Assembly (NCBI GenBank): GCA_016169945.1
Contig: JADLSH010000085.1
Coordinates: forward strand, 558,001 to 622,000
DNA length: 64,000 bases
From: Trachythela sp. YZ-2020
Taxonomy: Eukaryota; Cnidaria; Anthozoa; Malacalcyonacea; Clavulariidae
Direction of reading: 5' to 3'
This document shows positions 21,620 to 33,206 of the stretch, one piece after another. The notes under the pieces were generated by a model. That model searched no databases. It saw nothing but the letters and a program-made list of their open reading frames with translations, and was not told where the DNA came from. How positions within the stretch are numbered: position 1 is the first letter of the stretch; every line of letters begins with the position of its first letter. The position numbers and the translations under genes were made by a program.

Positions 21620-22270
21620 TTGAACAATCTAATTAATATATGTGTTAGTAAACCTGGTCCTCCAAAGTGTCGTTCTATCCCCACCTGTATAGTAATAAAT
21701 GCTAGATCCTTAGCTAAACCTGATGCCAGCTCAGCTTTGTATGTTGATCTGGGTATTGTCACAGAAACGTGGCTTAAATCTACCATTCCTAATCAGGCAG
21801 TATGCCCTGACGGTTTTTCAGTAATACGAAAAGACAGGCTTTATGATAGACAGGGGGGTGGAGTAGCTGTTTTCTGTAGAAATGACTGGCAACTCGAGAG
21901 GCTAGAAGAATTTTCGAATCCGTATGAATGTTTGTGGACTAAAATAACTACTGATAATTCTGTATTCTATGTAGTGGCACTATATCATCCTCCTTCTTCT
22001 GAATACCTCCCTGATGACCTGCTTGATGTCCTGATTGATTCATGTGAACGACTACTATCATCAGTGCCCGATGCAAAATTAATTATTGCTGGGGACATAA
22101 ACCAATTAGAAATAAAGTCATTGCTGAATTATCATTCTTTAGCTCAGATTGTGAAGGTTCCAACTCGTGGTCAAAATATTCTCGATGTGTTTATAACCAA
22201 TGTGCCCAATTATTGGGAAAAGGCCAAAGCGGTAAAAGGCCAAAGCGGTAAAAGGCCTTGTGCGATCTGA
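21620..22270 (+). pseudogene. LINE AP-type endonuclease domain
   Basis: Open frame with INARSLAKPDA, VTETWLK, GGGVAVFCR, YHPPSS and IIAGDIN, the conserved blocks of the exonuclease-endonuclease-phosphatase fold that nicks target DNA. The last block (SDHLAV) lies after a frame change caused by two adjacent copies of GGCCAAAGCGGTAAAA (22222-22237 and 22238-22253). The true start probably lies further upstream. Confidence 0.85.
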
Positions 22271-23965
22271 TCATTTGGCTGTTTTGCTTAAACCTGTGGT
22301 AAAGAAAAAAGCCATAAGAAAAACGGTAGAGTTTCGTGACTTGAGACAGCATAATAAGTTAAGGATGTCACAAAAAATGGAGGATGTTCAATGGGATACC
22401 ATCACCAGTGGTACAACTTGTCCAAGCGAAATGATATATGCTTTTTATAACAAGATATGGCCAATCTTTGACGAATGTTTTCCAATCATTAAAACTCGAG
22501 TATCTAGTAGAGATCCCCCTTTCTTCTCTCCGACAGTTAAACATCTTCTAAAGTTAAGGAAAAATGCTATTCGCAAGAAAGACAGTGAAAGAAACCGTGT
22601 ACTGCAAGAAAGAGTAAACTGTCTTATCCGCGAGAACCAGCTTAAAGCGGTAAAACAAGAAAATAAGAACCAAAACTGTGGGTCAAAAAGATGGTGGTCA
22701 TTAGTCAATAATATAACAGGACGTGCCAATGGTGAGGTACCTTTAAGTTCTATCTTTGACCCAAAGCGAATGAACGAATATTTTCAAAGTATAAACACGG
22801 ATAATGATTATACTACTCCTCTACCCGTTCATATTCCTAGTGGCACAAAAATTCCTGAATTATCGGTCCATACTGTTTGCAAATTATTACTGAATCAGAA
22901 ACGAACAGCCTCAGGGCCAGATGACTTACCTTATTGGTTTTGGAACAACTATGCATACGATATCGCGCCTGTAGTAACTACCATCTTCAATAGCTCAATT
23001 AAGGTTGGTGTTGTTCCAGACATTTGGAAATTGGCAAATCTTTTACCACTCCCAAAAGAAAATCCTCTAACTGAAACTAACCAACTCCGACCTATTTCAT
23101 TGACTAATATAATAATGCGCCTTTTTGAAAGAGCAATTTATAAAACTGAATTAACTCAACCCATGGAAAATTTCATTCACAAAGATCAATATGCTTATAA
23201 AAAGGGTTACAATTCTACAATGGCACTAATAAAAGCCCAACACACTTGGTTGGAATGGCTGGATGGAGACGCCAGGATGGTCAGAGTTTTTTCGTTTGAC
23301 TTCAGCAAAGCTTTCGACACTGTACCGCACGAGATTTTATGTAACAAGCTGAAGATACTACCTATAAACCCTTATTGTAAAACAGTACAGTATTGGGGCC
23401 AATCTTGTTTTCAATCATGATCAATGACATAAGACCTGTCTCACCTTCTAACCTAATCGTCAAATTTGCAGATGATATTAATTTAGGGGTCAAAGTTACA
23501 AACGATAATGACACTTCGGTAATAGAAACTAAAAATATTAGCAACTGGGCGGATACTAACCGTATGAAACTGAACTACAAGAAGACATGGGAGATGGTTA
23601 TACACGGAAAAAAAATATCATCACTTCCTGAGCCGTTACCTACGATATCTCGTAAAAGCTGGTTAAAAATTCTTGGGGTAACGTTCCAAGAGAACCCAAT
23701 TATTTGGGATATGCATTTTGATGAACTTATGACTAAAGCCTGTAGTAGAATGTACATTGTTCGGATTTGTAAATACTACGGGTTTTCCAGGAGAGAGTTG
23801 GATCTTCTTTTTCATAGTCTCATTCTATCAATATTAATCTTTGGCATAGAAGTTTGGGGATGTGCGTCTTACTCCAAATATCTTAATCAAATTGACAAAT
23901 TTTTAAATCGCTCATATAAGTATATGGATATCTTCTTCAACAGTTATCTATTGTGGACATTTTAA
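22254..23965 (+). pseudogene. LINE reverse transcriptase, interrupted
   Basis: RT blocks in order: ASGPDDLPYWFW, LLPLPK, LRPISLTNIIMRLFER, FDFSKAFDTVPHEIL (first catalytic Asp), then GPILFSIMINDI and FADDINLGV (catalytic Asp pair in a FADD variant), MKLNYKKT and LKILGVTF. Between NPY and GPILFS roughly 40 residues of the expected fingers/palm are missing and the frame changes near 23390. This loss plus the upstream duplication makes the enzyme non-functional. Confidence 0.9.
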
Positions 23966-24132
23966 ATACAAGAGATAGAAAATTATGGGGGAAAATTACC
24001 ACAGATCCTAATCATGCCTTACATGTCTTGCTGCCACCTACGTAATCGCGGACACGATTATGAACTACCGAGTGTTCGCACAGAAAGATTCAAAAGGGTG
24101 TTTTTAAATAGATGTCTTTTTAACTTTGTATA
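23950..24132 (+). pseudogene. LINE C-terminal domain remnant
   Basis: In a shifted frame the sequence reads DILNTRDRKLWGKI, then after a stop RNRGHDYELPSVRTERFK and FLNRCLFNFV. The RGH.Y.LP..RTERFK pattern is a usual ending of CR1/L2-like ORF2 proteins. Confidence 0.65.
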
Positions 24133-24517
24133 ACGTCACAATGAGAATTTTCGAGTAATAGAAATATACTTTATAGTTATATTATTTATAATAATATAAT
24201 TTTAGCAGTACAGTATCTTAATAATCATTACACTATGTTTTAATTAATTATATAGTTAAGTTTTATATTGTAAGCCCACACGTTTGTTGTGAGGAGTTGC
24301 CAGTTAAATTGGTTAATAAAGATTAATAATAATAATACTGGTCCTAGACTAATTGGGTTCAACGTTGTCTTCTGCTGTCCTGTGTCCCTTCCCGAAGCAA
24401 TGTTTGCTAAATGGCGTTGGACCAGCCTAGTGCCTGTCGTTCTGAAGCTTGCACACCTCGCGAGACTGGAACTATGTGTGACGTCACCGCTCAAGGTGCT
24501 TCACCACACCGATGCAC

Positions 24518-25488
24518 CATTCTCGTACCCAGAGCCCGTCTTACGCGTGGTCAACGGAGCGCGACGAGGAGCTCTGGTTAAATCATAGTTAAATGCAAAT
24601 CAGAAACGAATATGATTGGCCACGACGAATGTTACTATATTCTGTCAAAATAGCATTTACTTTATTTTAGAATGCGTGCTATTTAGAGAACCAATCGCAT
24701 GGAGTTATAGCTACATGCGGGTGCGTGTGTTGTACGTGCTGCACAATTACAGAACTAACAACACAAAAACATTTCCAAATCTATTAATAGATATAGTGTT
24801 TGTGAAATAAAACTACTATAATTTAACAAATGCAAAGTCAATTTTACTTGAATTTTACAATTCCTAGGTGTATTGTTTAGTATATAAGCGAATAATTATT
24901 TATATTATACACGGGGCTTATTTATTTTCAGCTAAACTTTGTTTATGAAGTTTTAATATAATTATACTCGTGCCATGTCTTCGAGCATGCGCTGTAGTGG
25001 TGGGCGATATATCGAAAAAATATCGAAAACTTCGATATTTACAATTAAAAAGACGGTATCGATTTTTTTTTAAATATCGACAGTATCGACACTTGTCGCG
25101 TGATAAGATATATTGATTTGCAGACATTACGTCAACGTTTTAGGGAATGCACAGTACACAGGGTGTAGTATTTGGATGCACGAGGATAGACAGGGTTTTC
25201 AGTTTTCCCGCTTTTTGTCTTTTCCCGAGTAAATATGTTACTCTTCTTGAACCAAAACATTTAACATTTGCACATAATAGTACTGTTTTAGTTGAGTTGA
25301 ATTTATTAGAGTTTTAAAAGTAAACATATACACATTTCATGTACAATATAGAGAACCGGTATCGTATCGAAATCGATATATCCCCAGTATCACTTACCAT
25401 GTTTTTGTGGTATCCGGTTTGGATTTAACCAGAGCCCCGTGTCGCGCTCCGTTGACCGCGCGTAAGATGGGCTCTGGGTACGAGAATG
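24518..25488. mobile_element. Element with ~65-bp inverted ends
   Basis: CATTCTCGTACCCAGAGCCC at 24518 recurs inverted, ending at 25488. The match runs on through TTACGCG.GGTCAACGGAGCGCGAC and GCTCTGGTTAAATC. I recall similar CTCGTACCCAGAGCCC repeats as abundant in anthozoan genomes. A second inverted-repeat element (24995-25396) is nested inside. Confidence 0.7.
24995..25396. mobile_element. Nested element with ATATCGAT-rich ends
   Basis: Starts TAGTGGTGGGCGATATATCG and ends with an imperfect inverse (CGATATATCCCCAGTATCACT). ATCGATA and TATCGA motifs recur near both ends. It resembles a widely spread class of hAT-like MITEs, but no target duplication was confirmed. Confidence 0.5.
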
Positions 25489-25499
25489 CCTCAGCGGCA

Positions 25500-26660
25500 A
25501 ACAGAGAGAGCCTGGAACATAGCTGACCTTGGACATCTTTTGCTATTTAATTGTCAACTTTAAATGCTCTGTTCTTGTGCTAAAAACATTTGGCTTGTAC
25601 CATTCACTGATTGTGGGTGCCTGCAATTGGGATAAGATTTGCTTCAATGAGGGACTTATCCCTAATCAGGGTCTTTGGATGTCATTTGTCATGACTCGTG
25701 AGCCAATATTCAAGCTAATTGTCAGCAGTCCGTAAGATATCTTGTAAGATCATGTCACTTCCAAATTGTTGTTTCATCGTTTTCAGCAATCATTGCAAGA
25801 GATTTTTTCAGTTGTCAATCACAAATACCGGGGCAAATGTCTGCTGTCAATTAACCCCATTCAGACCTCTATACAGTGGAACGTTTTTCACTCACTGTTT
25901 ATTACTCATTAGTCTTTACTGACTTATTTTGAAATGTTCAATATCGTTATATTCACCTTGATTTTAAGTAAACACGATCAAACTGTTAAATAAATTGATA
26001 AAGTTCCATGGATTAGTTAAACACCTTTAGGTATAACAATGCATATGACCTCGAGGTAAACCGTAATATCCTATGACCTTCCGTAAATATTATAAAATAT
26101 ATTAAAGGTCGTACCTACACTATACTTTATACTTGTATACCAGATTTTTGGTGGTTCATCGATTAATGCTCTTTGTGATTCTCTCGATACTTTGAAGCTG
26201 AATGCATCTTCAATAATCTGTCTATAAGGTATACGAAATTCACAATATAGAGTAAAATTTTTAGTCACGGTCGGTATTTCGTATTCAAACTGGCTGCTAC
26301 GCAGGCTATGTTACGACTATAGCACAGAGAATTCCTACTATATCAGAATAACGCGACTATAATTAATAATCTTATTACTATTGCAAAATGCTTGCTCTTC
26401 CAAGAAATGCTACTGGAAATTCCTGGTAATTGACGATAAGTAATTCATCTTAATCGTTGTGCTTGAGAATGTTGCAATCTGATTGGTTAAACCTTGCTCG
26501 TGATACTCATGCAAGAAATGCGTAACCATAATGCCTTTGTATTACTTGTGTAGTTTCAATATTAAAATTGGTTTGGATATAACCGACTACAGTAGTGCAA
26601 TTTTTCAAAGAGTATATATAGCTATAGAGCTGTGTAATACAGCTTTACATAATAATAGAT
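25500..26660. other. Intergenic, one solitary repeat end
   Basis: AT-rich, no gene recognised. GCTGCTACGCAGGCTA near 26291-26306 matches one end of the palindromic TAGCCTGC family, without a partner. A few short open frames lack any domain or splice context. Confidence 0.4.
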
Positions 26661-26762
26661 AGTTTGCCAAGGCAAACTCCTCTTCGCAAACTCCTTTCAG
26701 TGAATATTGTCTATTGGTCGAATCATAAACTGCATCGAATCAGTGAATATATATCGAATACT

Positions 26763-27191
26763 ATGCCTTGGACTCCTACCCAGCGACAAAGATTAGCGGT
26801 AGAGAAGGACATACTCGAAAAATATTTCCCTGGAAAAGTTGAATGGGTTGACCCGACTGGTAATACTAAAGTCGACGTTATTATGACCACAAACAGCAAT
26901 CAGGCTTACTGCCTACGTCTGTATGTTCCAAGTGATTTTCCAAACGGACTTCCTATAATGGTTGTAAAAAGCTCACCAAGACCTATGCCTAACTGGAGTG
27001 ATTATCGTGCTTCTCACACCTTAGGATGCAATAATGAGGGATATTTGAAAATTTGTCATTATCGTACTTCTCACTGGAATTGTCAGCATACTTTCTTTGA
27101 AGTTTTTGTGAAAGGACGATTATGGTTAGAGGCTTACGAAGGTCATATTTCTACTGGAAACCCGATGGATTATTACCTAGGCCATATGTAA
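26763..27191 (+). CDS. UBC/E2-like fold protein, single exon
   Basis: 142 residues from ATG MPWTPTQRQR. An upstream extension to 26664 would need a TTG start and is not used. The fold signature runs YFPGKVEW, YCLRLYVPSDFPNGLP (beta meander like the LRLxxPxxYPxxxP of E2 enzymes), HTLGCN, GYLKICHY with Cys98 where E2 enzymes have their thioester cysteine, W105, and KGRLWLEAYEGHISTG. The remote pattern suggests an E2- or UEV-like protein that could take part in ubiquitin-like transfer; this is inference. Typical E2 HPN is replaced by HTL. The gene is intronless and has a decayed paralogue at 28161-28578. I recall similar small hypothetical proteins in cnidarians. Confidence 0.7.
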   Translation: MPWTPTQRQRLAVEKDILEKYFPGKVEWVDPTGNTKVDVIMTTNSNQAYCLRLYVPSDFPNGLPIMVVKSSPRPMPNWSDYRASHTLGCNNEGYLKICHYRTSHWNCQHTFFEVFVKGRLWLEAYEGHISTGNPMDYYLGHM

Positions 27192-28160
27192 CTACAATGG
27201 ACTATACATAGCTAGAGCATAGCTTTCTTGATTGCCCAAGTTTTGGCGAAGAAGAAACTATTCAGTCTTTTCAGAACTTCAAGAAGATGGGCGTCTATTA
27301 GTATTATATATAACTTATTTTGTTAATGTTCAGTCAATATTTCAATCAATTAACATTTTATATTTTCACGAAACTTTTTGAAATGCATGGATATGAGCAA
27401 TTTCCATTGGAAAGTAAGGCTGAACTGTTAAGATATTTATTGATCACAAACGTAGCTATATTTAATATATAGCACAAAACTATATTCCTTAATGTTCTGC
27501 ATGCATGTTGAGCAGCTAGGCAGCTCATATATAGCCGGATACGACCCCACTTGGCAGTCCCCTATACGACAATTCCCCCTATACTAAAACTAGTCCTAAT
27601 CCTTACAATCATAAAACTAGCCCTGATCCTAACGCTAACCTATTACGCTAACCGCAGTCCTAACCTAATACTAATGAGCAACGTACATGCATCTGTGCAC
27701 TAAAGTTATTGTGACATCATTTTGGACATCTATAATATATAATTATGTAGAGCCAATCGAAAAGTCGTAAGTTAGAGTATTGGAACCGTGCATAGTGGTT
27801 CATGTTTGTTATGGTTTACTATAATAGAACGTTTACTTCGAATAGAACGTTGTCGAAAATTACCGGAATAATCGGTTTGCCTCAAAAAGTTGTCTTCTAT
27901 TCCCGGTTGGAATATTTCATATAATTATGGTCATCTATGTTCCATTTACAGCTTTCGCATGTTTGTTTACCAGTCCCAAAGAGCATTTTTAAATTATTTT
28001 TTGAGAGTGGTGCACATATTTCGAACGGTATATTCCAATTAAAATTTTGCATTCCATTTTTACGGTTTCAAACCGGATGGGTTTTTCTTTTTTTATGGTA
28101 TACAACCTATAAAATATATATCAGTGCATCTTTCTCTTTATATCAAAGTATAACTTACCA
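27192..28160. other. Spacer between UBC-like copies
   Basis: AT-rich, no gene. A stretch at about 27585-27680 is rich in CCTAA, CTAACG and CTAACC motifs and looks like degenerate telomere-type repeat. An open frame at 27937-28209 overlaps the start of the pseudogene in another frame and has no domain. Confidence 0.4.
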
Positions 28161-28578
28161 ATGCCTTTTGCTCTGGCTCAGCAATAGCCAATACAGACTT
28201 GGGGATTGAGAAATAAATCTTAGATCGTTATTTTCCCGGAATAGTACAATGGGACGATCCTGCAGTTGCTGGCAAAACGCCAAGAGTACAGTCAAGATTG
28301 AAAAGATCAGCAACCTACAGTAATCAAACCTATCTTTTTTGTGCCTATGCACCAGCGGACTATCCTCAGCAGTCTACCTGATATTCGATCGTCGTTAGCC
28401 CACCAAAACCGATGGCGATGCCAAACGGGGGTACTAGCAGTGGTGATAATTGATCCTAATCGAAAGATGGCTCCTCAAAGATGCTCAAAGGTCGTATTTG
28501 GTTAGAAGCTAATGAATCCCATTTGCAGACAGGGATGAATCTGGACTTATGCACTGAGGGTGGTCTTCATTTGTGACC
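28161..28578 (+). pseudogene. UBC/E2-like paralogue, decayed
   Basis: Begins MPFALAQQ (compare MPWTPTQR of the intact gene), then a stop. In a shifted frame IEK, stop, ILDRYFPGIVQWDDP matches EKDILEKYFPGKVEWVDP. It continues through YLFCAYAPADYPQQ, then a stop, and ends KGRIWLEANESHLQTGMNLD. The middle region with the expected cysteine motif is missing or scrambled. The order and spacing match the gene at 26763, so this is a tandem duplicate that has lost function. Confidence 0.75.
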
Positions 28579-28729
28579 ATACGATGTATTAAATATTAAA
28601 GACAAGAATTAAGCTTTGTGTCGCTTTCTGACCTTCAATATATTTGGTAATATCTTTATGGCCTATAGGAAATATAATCATCATCATGCATGATTATCAT
28701 CAATGCCAATAATATGCTTAGTTTTAGTC

Positions 28730-28918
28730 TTAGTTCGTTGCGTGTGACGCACATCGAGCCACGATCTCCGCCATTGACTCCTCTTCTGGGCCATGCATAT
28801 ATTTCGCTTCATTCCATGTGTTTCCTCTTCTGTCCAAAACCTTCATTACTCTTCTTTTCCAGGCAATTGCTGGCCCATTTATCTCCATTTCGACGCGACT
28901 TTGGACTCTCTTACTGTC
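28730..28918 (-). pseudogene. LINE C-terminal tail fragment
   Basis: Minus strand, about 60 codons, contains WKRRVMKVLDRRGNTWNEAKYM and ends EIVARCASHATN-stop. This matches the usual tail of many invertebrate LINE ORF2 proteins (GRPKRRW.DVL..... W.EAK.MA.DR..WR.IVARC). No RT domain is attached. An open frame on the plus strand across the same bases is its antisense shadow. Confidence 0.5.
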
Positions 28919-29655
28919 TTAGCTTAATTCCTTCCGACATTCTGAAAGCGTGTCTAAACCAAGTAAGCCTTCTTTCCTCAATATATCCGTCTAAAGTCCT
29001 TTATCTGCTCGCTGCCTCACCTATACATTTGTTATATGTTCAACATAAGAAATTCGGAGTATGTTCCTTAGACATTTATGGTTATGATATGCCAAGTGAT
29101 ATGTAGATCATATGCCGATATATATTATCTGTACTCAAATGAATATTGAAATTTTGGCCAAATTAATATTCTTAGTCTTTTCCACATGAAAATCAGTTAA
29201 GTTTAAAATCGTTTAATTGTGACAACTACAAATTACTGAAATATTAGACTTGCTCCAAGACTCTCTCTCCTGAATTATTTATTAGATATTCTAGAACAAC
29301 TTTTAATCGTGTTGTGTGAGATTAAAGGCAAAGTAGTACGGGCAACAACAGTTACAACTTGCAGTGAAACCTGATTTCAGCGCATGTTAATTGGAAATGT
29401 CCCATGCATAAGTAACAAACCATTAGACAACATTCGTAAACATTTCGATCTTGTCTAAAAGTACACACGAGTGACCACGACTGACCACGAATGACCACGA
29501 GTGTTATTTTCAAGTTTTACGCAATAATAAAGAATAATATGATGTAATATCTATATATAGAACATATATAAGAAACAAATAACTATATTTTAGTAACAAA
29601 TACATAACTTTCATAATTATAAACTATTCTTTCAAATGCACCTAAATGCGAAGGC
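28919..29655. other. Intergenic, no feature
   Basis: AT-rich. Three spaced copies of GACCACGA lie near 29470-29500. Nothing else could be supported. Confidence 0.4.
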
Positions 29656-29735
29656 TGGAGGAGGATTGCGAGTAGCGGATTGCGGGTAGCAGATTGTGGG
29701 TGGCGGATTGCGGGTAGCAGATTGCGGGCGGCGAA
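29656..29735 (+). repeat. Short minisatellite, ~14-bp unit
   Basis: About five imperfect copies of GCGGATTGCGGGTA (variants GCAGATTGTGGGTG and similar). It adjoins the broken 3' end of the LINE fragment that follows. Confidence 0.7.
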
Positions 29736-29756
29736 CATACACACATACACACAAGA

Positions 29757-30600
29757 AAGTAGGCATATTCTTTAAGGAGCCAGTTTGGTACTCTGTCTGG
29801 TCCAGACGCTTTGCGAGGGTTTAGCGCTAATAATCCTGATTAGACGGAGGAAACATTGAGATTAAAGGACCTCAGAATTGTCGATGGGGGGTAGACAGTC
29901 AAGTGGTTGGTATTCTTGCATTGGTTCTAGAAGGGCGGTGTTAATCAGGTCTGCAATCTCCTTATACGACTTGCCATCGATTCCGTCGATGTGGAGTTGC
30001 GAGCGAATATCCCCAGAATGCATCGCTGGGGTCATCCCTGCTATCTTCTTCACTTCGTTCCACCACTGACTCGGTTTAATGTTCTTGAGGTTCGCAACCC
30101 TGGAGGAATAAAATCTGCTACGAAGTAACTTCCGTTGACGATTTACAATGTTACGGAGCTGTTGGAAACGATTTAGATTAACCTTGTGCGTAAGCTTTCT
30201 GCCTCAATTTGATAAGTTTCTTGAACTCAGCGGTAACCCGGGAGGATCATTGACGTGCAATTTGACGGTCTTCAATGGCATGATGGTGTCTACTCCAATA
30301 TTTATTAGATCGAGAAACAGTTGTAGTTTTCTCTCAGTGCCTCTCACAGCCATCAACGGAATCGAGAACCGAACTGCGCGCAGTTCTGGATTTGGGCTGC
30401 AACAGTAACACTGAATGGTCAGATAACCCGAAAGGTGGAAACAACTGTACCAGGTTCTTGTCATACAGATGAGGCATGTTCGTAATTATGAGATCGAGTG
30501 TTCGCTCGCCCCTGGTTGGAAAGCGGACGAGCTGTTTTAGCTTGAATTGTACAAGAAGACGACTTAGTTTACAAAGTTATCCCAACATAATCAGTGAGCA
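29757..30600 (-). mobile_element. LINE fragment: endonuclease end to RT start
   Basis: Read on the minus strand: FPTRGERTLDLIITNMPHLY and PPFGLSDHSVLLLQPK (end of the AP endonuclease, about 30570-30370), a linker including MPLKTVKLHVND, then KKIAGM and SYKEIADLINTALLEPMQ (about 30053-29900), and ALNPRKASGPDRVPNW (start of RT, about 29830-29770). Frames change several times. The family is different from the LINE at 19917, and the fragment at 59100-60060 could be from the same family. Confidence 0.8.
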
Positions 30601-31472
30601 GTGCAAGCAAGGTATTTCAAACAGCATTGGAAGCGCGATTACATGCTCAGCATTAGACAATCAAAAGAATTAGATAAAAGACACCTTCCCAAATCTCCAG
30701 TCTCGTCTATTTCTCTAAGTTCACCGCCTGGAAGCCCGCTCGCGTTTAACCTTCAACAATCGACTTCAACCCACTCAAATTCATCTTTCTCGCTTATTCC
30801 TATTTTGGCGCGCCTTTACAACCTTTAGCCAACTAAATTTTTCATTGTTATGGCAAGAATGCCAAGTATATACAGATGAGCAATTTTTCTTAACAAGTTT
30901 TCCTTGGCAAATTTTATTTGCCCGTGTGTGCGACACAAAATTTACAAGTTTTGCTTCACCAGTTTACGATTGTTCTGTAAACATCGGCTTTGCTCTAGAC
31001 TGAAACTCACTACTCGGATGAGAAATCCACTAGCTAGTCACTCGTCATTTACGATTTGAAAAATTACATCAAGACAGATACAAGGTTTATATTACTACAT
31101 AACAGAGGCGGTGGAATAGGGGCTAGGGGGGGCTATAGCTAGCCCCCCAAATACCGATCAGGGTGGGAGATTCTTCACTGCCTGGAATGCAAAATGAACA
31201 AAAGGACCTGGTTTCTCAGTGCAGGTAAAATCTTCCACAGAACGCATAAGATGCCTTTTCAGGGAATACAGATGCCCTCCGACCCCCTAGAGTTTGTCTA
31301 GCCCTTTCCTCCTGCTAACTTTCATTGATTTCCCCCACAGCTGTTCTACAGAAGTAGCTAGTGCTGTGCTGCTTAATTTGACTTCCAATGGATACGATTT
31401 CAGAATACACTACGGTGATAAGTGTATCCATATAAAATATCTTTAATTTGTGTGTCTATAAATGTATCTAAA
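30601..31472. other. Intergenic, no supported feature
   Basis: A CAGAGGCGG..GGGGCTAGGGGGG stretch near 31105-31150 looks like a lone GC-rich hAT-type end, but the other end was not found. No gene recognised. Confidence 0.35.
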
Positions 31473-31763
31473 GGCCTGGTTCACACGATCCGATTTGTCG
31501 GATCCGATGCTCCTCTTGACGTGTGTGATTTACTGGATTTGCTTACAAGAGAAAGGCTATTGGCTCATACCTGGCGAAAAGTGTAGTTGTTGCCATATTG
31601 TGTGAAATCGCATACGTCAGGAGGAGAATTGGATCCGACAAATCGGATTATGAGTTGCACCATTTTTCTAGTTAAGCTCGAGACTTCAAGCTTAACAATT
31701 TCAATTATGATTATAAGAATTAAAGATATTAAGAAGGGGTGGCCGGTGTGATCCGATCCAGCC
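31473..31763. mobile_element. Possible MITE with GGATCCGA inverted repeats
   Basis: Outer end GGCCTGGTTCACACGATCCG faces CGGTGTGATCCGATCCAGCC in partial inverted match. Internally GATTTGTCGGATCC (about 31491) is inverted at GGATCCGACAAATC (31631-31644). Confidence 0.45.
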
Positions 31764-32022
31764 AAATAACTATCTTTTTGTTAGGCGTCTAGACTATGAA
31801 GCTTCGAATCAATAGACAAATTTGGCTAACGCTTGTTCCCAGTACCCAGTTCACAAATTTGTATAATTTACATGCCTATAGTTACTATTGTTCTAGTTTA
31901 CGAAAGCATATAACAAACTAAGGTAACTAGTAAGCATTACAATGATCTACGACTACATGAGAGAATAGCTCTTTTATATAATATATTAGTAGAATCATAC
32001 TAGTATATTATTACAAATGCTG

Positions 32023-32277
32023 TAATTTGATTGGCTACGCTACTCACTATCTAATTGTCGATAGATAGCGAGTAGCGAAACAGCCATCTCCTCGGCGCGA
32101 TTTTTAACGAATTTATTTCAATAAATTATGAAAAACATTTTGAAATACTGTTTTCTTGCTGGTTTCTACTAAAACAATTAGATTATTCGCTCTCGATTTC
32201 TATGAGATGATAGTTCATTCGGGCTTCGCCCTCATCAACTATCACCTCATAGAAATCTTGAGCTCATAATCTAATTG
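32023..32277. repeat. Double-hairpin repeat element
   Basis: Two hairpins: a 38-bp palindrome around GCTACTCACTATC / GATAGCGAGTAGC (about 32040-32075), and a ~103-bp one (32175-32277) with arms CAATTAGATTAT..TTTCTATGAG and centre GGGCTTCGCCC. It begins AATTTGATTGGC, like the MITE at 41992. Confidence 0.75.
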
Positions 32278-32761
32278 TTAAGTAGATCTGATGCTTAGTT
32301 ACCTTTGCTCTATTCTATGTTTTCCCAAACTAGAACAATAGTCATTTAGGCATGTGAGTTATCCAAAGTTGTGAATTTGCGTTGTAAACAGCGTTAGCCA
32401 AATTTGTCTATAAAGTTACCTGCAGTGGACCTTCCTATTCATAACTTATACTGCCGGACCTCGTTTTAGAGTTGAATTATTTTGAACTTCGTACATAAAA
32501 TTTAAAAAGAACCTATAAGAGTTTTTTATACAGTATACACATTGAATGCGTGATTCCAGTGTAGGTAGCGATAAACGATATACTTGAAGGTTTGTAGGAT
32601 CAAACTACCTGAAAAATATAACAAGAACTTCAAAGTTCAGTTATTTTTAAGTTTTCATTAAGTTCAGTTTAGTTAGAATATTAATTCTACAGCCATTTAT
32701 AAATAAGGTATTTGTGTTTTCTGTTTCTATCACGTTCACAAGGATTATTTTTCGTTACAGG

Positions 32762-32939
32762 CAAGCCTGTGGTAGTTGAGTTGTGTAAAACTACCCGAAA
32801 AATACAATAAGAACTTCGACATTTCGAGCGAAGGTCCTTCGTCTGGAAGATTTTGCAGGTAGTTTTGCACAACTCAACCGCCGAATCTTCGTTATACTCT
32901 ACCACACAGTGACACCGCACATTCAAGCCTGTGGTAGTT
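32762..32939. repeat. Inverted repeat flanked by 16-bp direct repeat
   Basis: CAAGCCTGTGGTAGTT occurs at 32762 and 32924. Within, GTTGAGTTGTGTAAAACTACC is inverted at about 32860-32881. The ACTACC.GAAAAATA.AA.AAGAACTTC motif also occurs near 32602 and 47556, so this is a dispersed family. Confidence 0.6.
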
Positions 32940-33206
32940 AATGTTTCATACAGTGTCAGTGTATTGGGGTTCAGGGATATTCAAGAGGTTGATATGGTGA
33001 GCAAAACAATATAATACAACACTGTCGTTTAGACATGTATTGCTATTATTATATAGTTACACGCCTGGACAAGTCCAATAAATAGTCTGGGCTTCTGCGC
33101 ATATAATGACTAATTATTACAGCTATTGCATGGCTGTAATTGTTAAGACTCGTTGTGCAGTTGATTTCAATCTTTTTGGTGGAGCAACATTGCAAAATAA
33201 TAATAT

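Larger units (their letters stand above)
19917..24337 (+). mobile_element. Near full-length CR1/L2-like LINE, inactive
   Basis: Order of parts: ORF1 N-terminal domain, CCCH zinc-finger segment, AP-type endonuclease, reverse transcriptase, C-terminal domain, and a 3' end in AATAAAGATTAATAATAATAAT-like microsatellite (about 24316-24337), as in CR1/L2-type elements. At least three lesions break the coding frame: the end of the first ORF1 piece, a 16-bp tandem duplication at 22222-22253, and a deletion with frameshift near 23385-23400. The 3' coding tail (about 23950-24132) also has a stop. Non-autonomous now. Confidence 0.9.

Noticed and set aside
26664..26762. 33-residue N-terminal extension of the UBC-like protein
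   Set aside because: It depends on a TTG start; the ATG at 26763 agrees with the start of the pseudogene copy (MPF).
28690..29106. 138-codon plus-strand open frame as a gene
   Set aside because: The minus strand of the same bases encodes a recognisable LINE tail (VMKVLDRRGNTWNEAK); the plus frame is its antisense.
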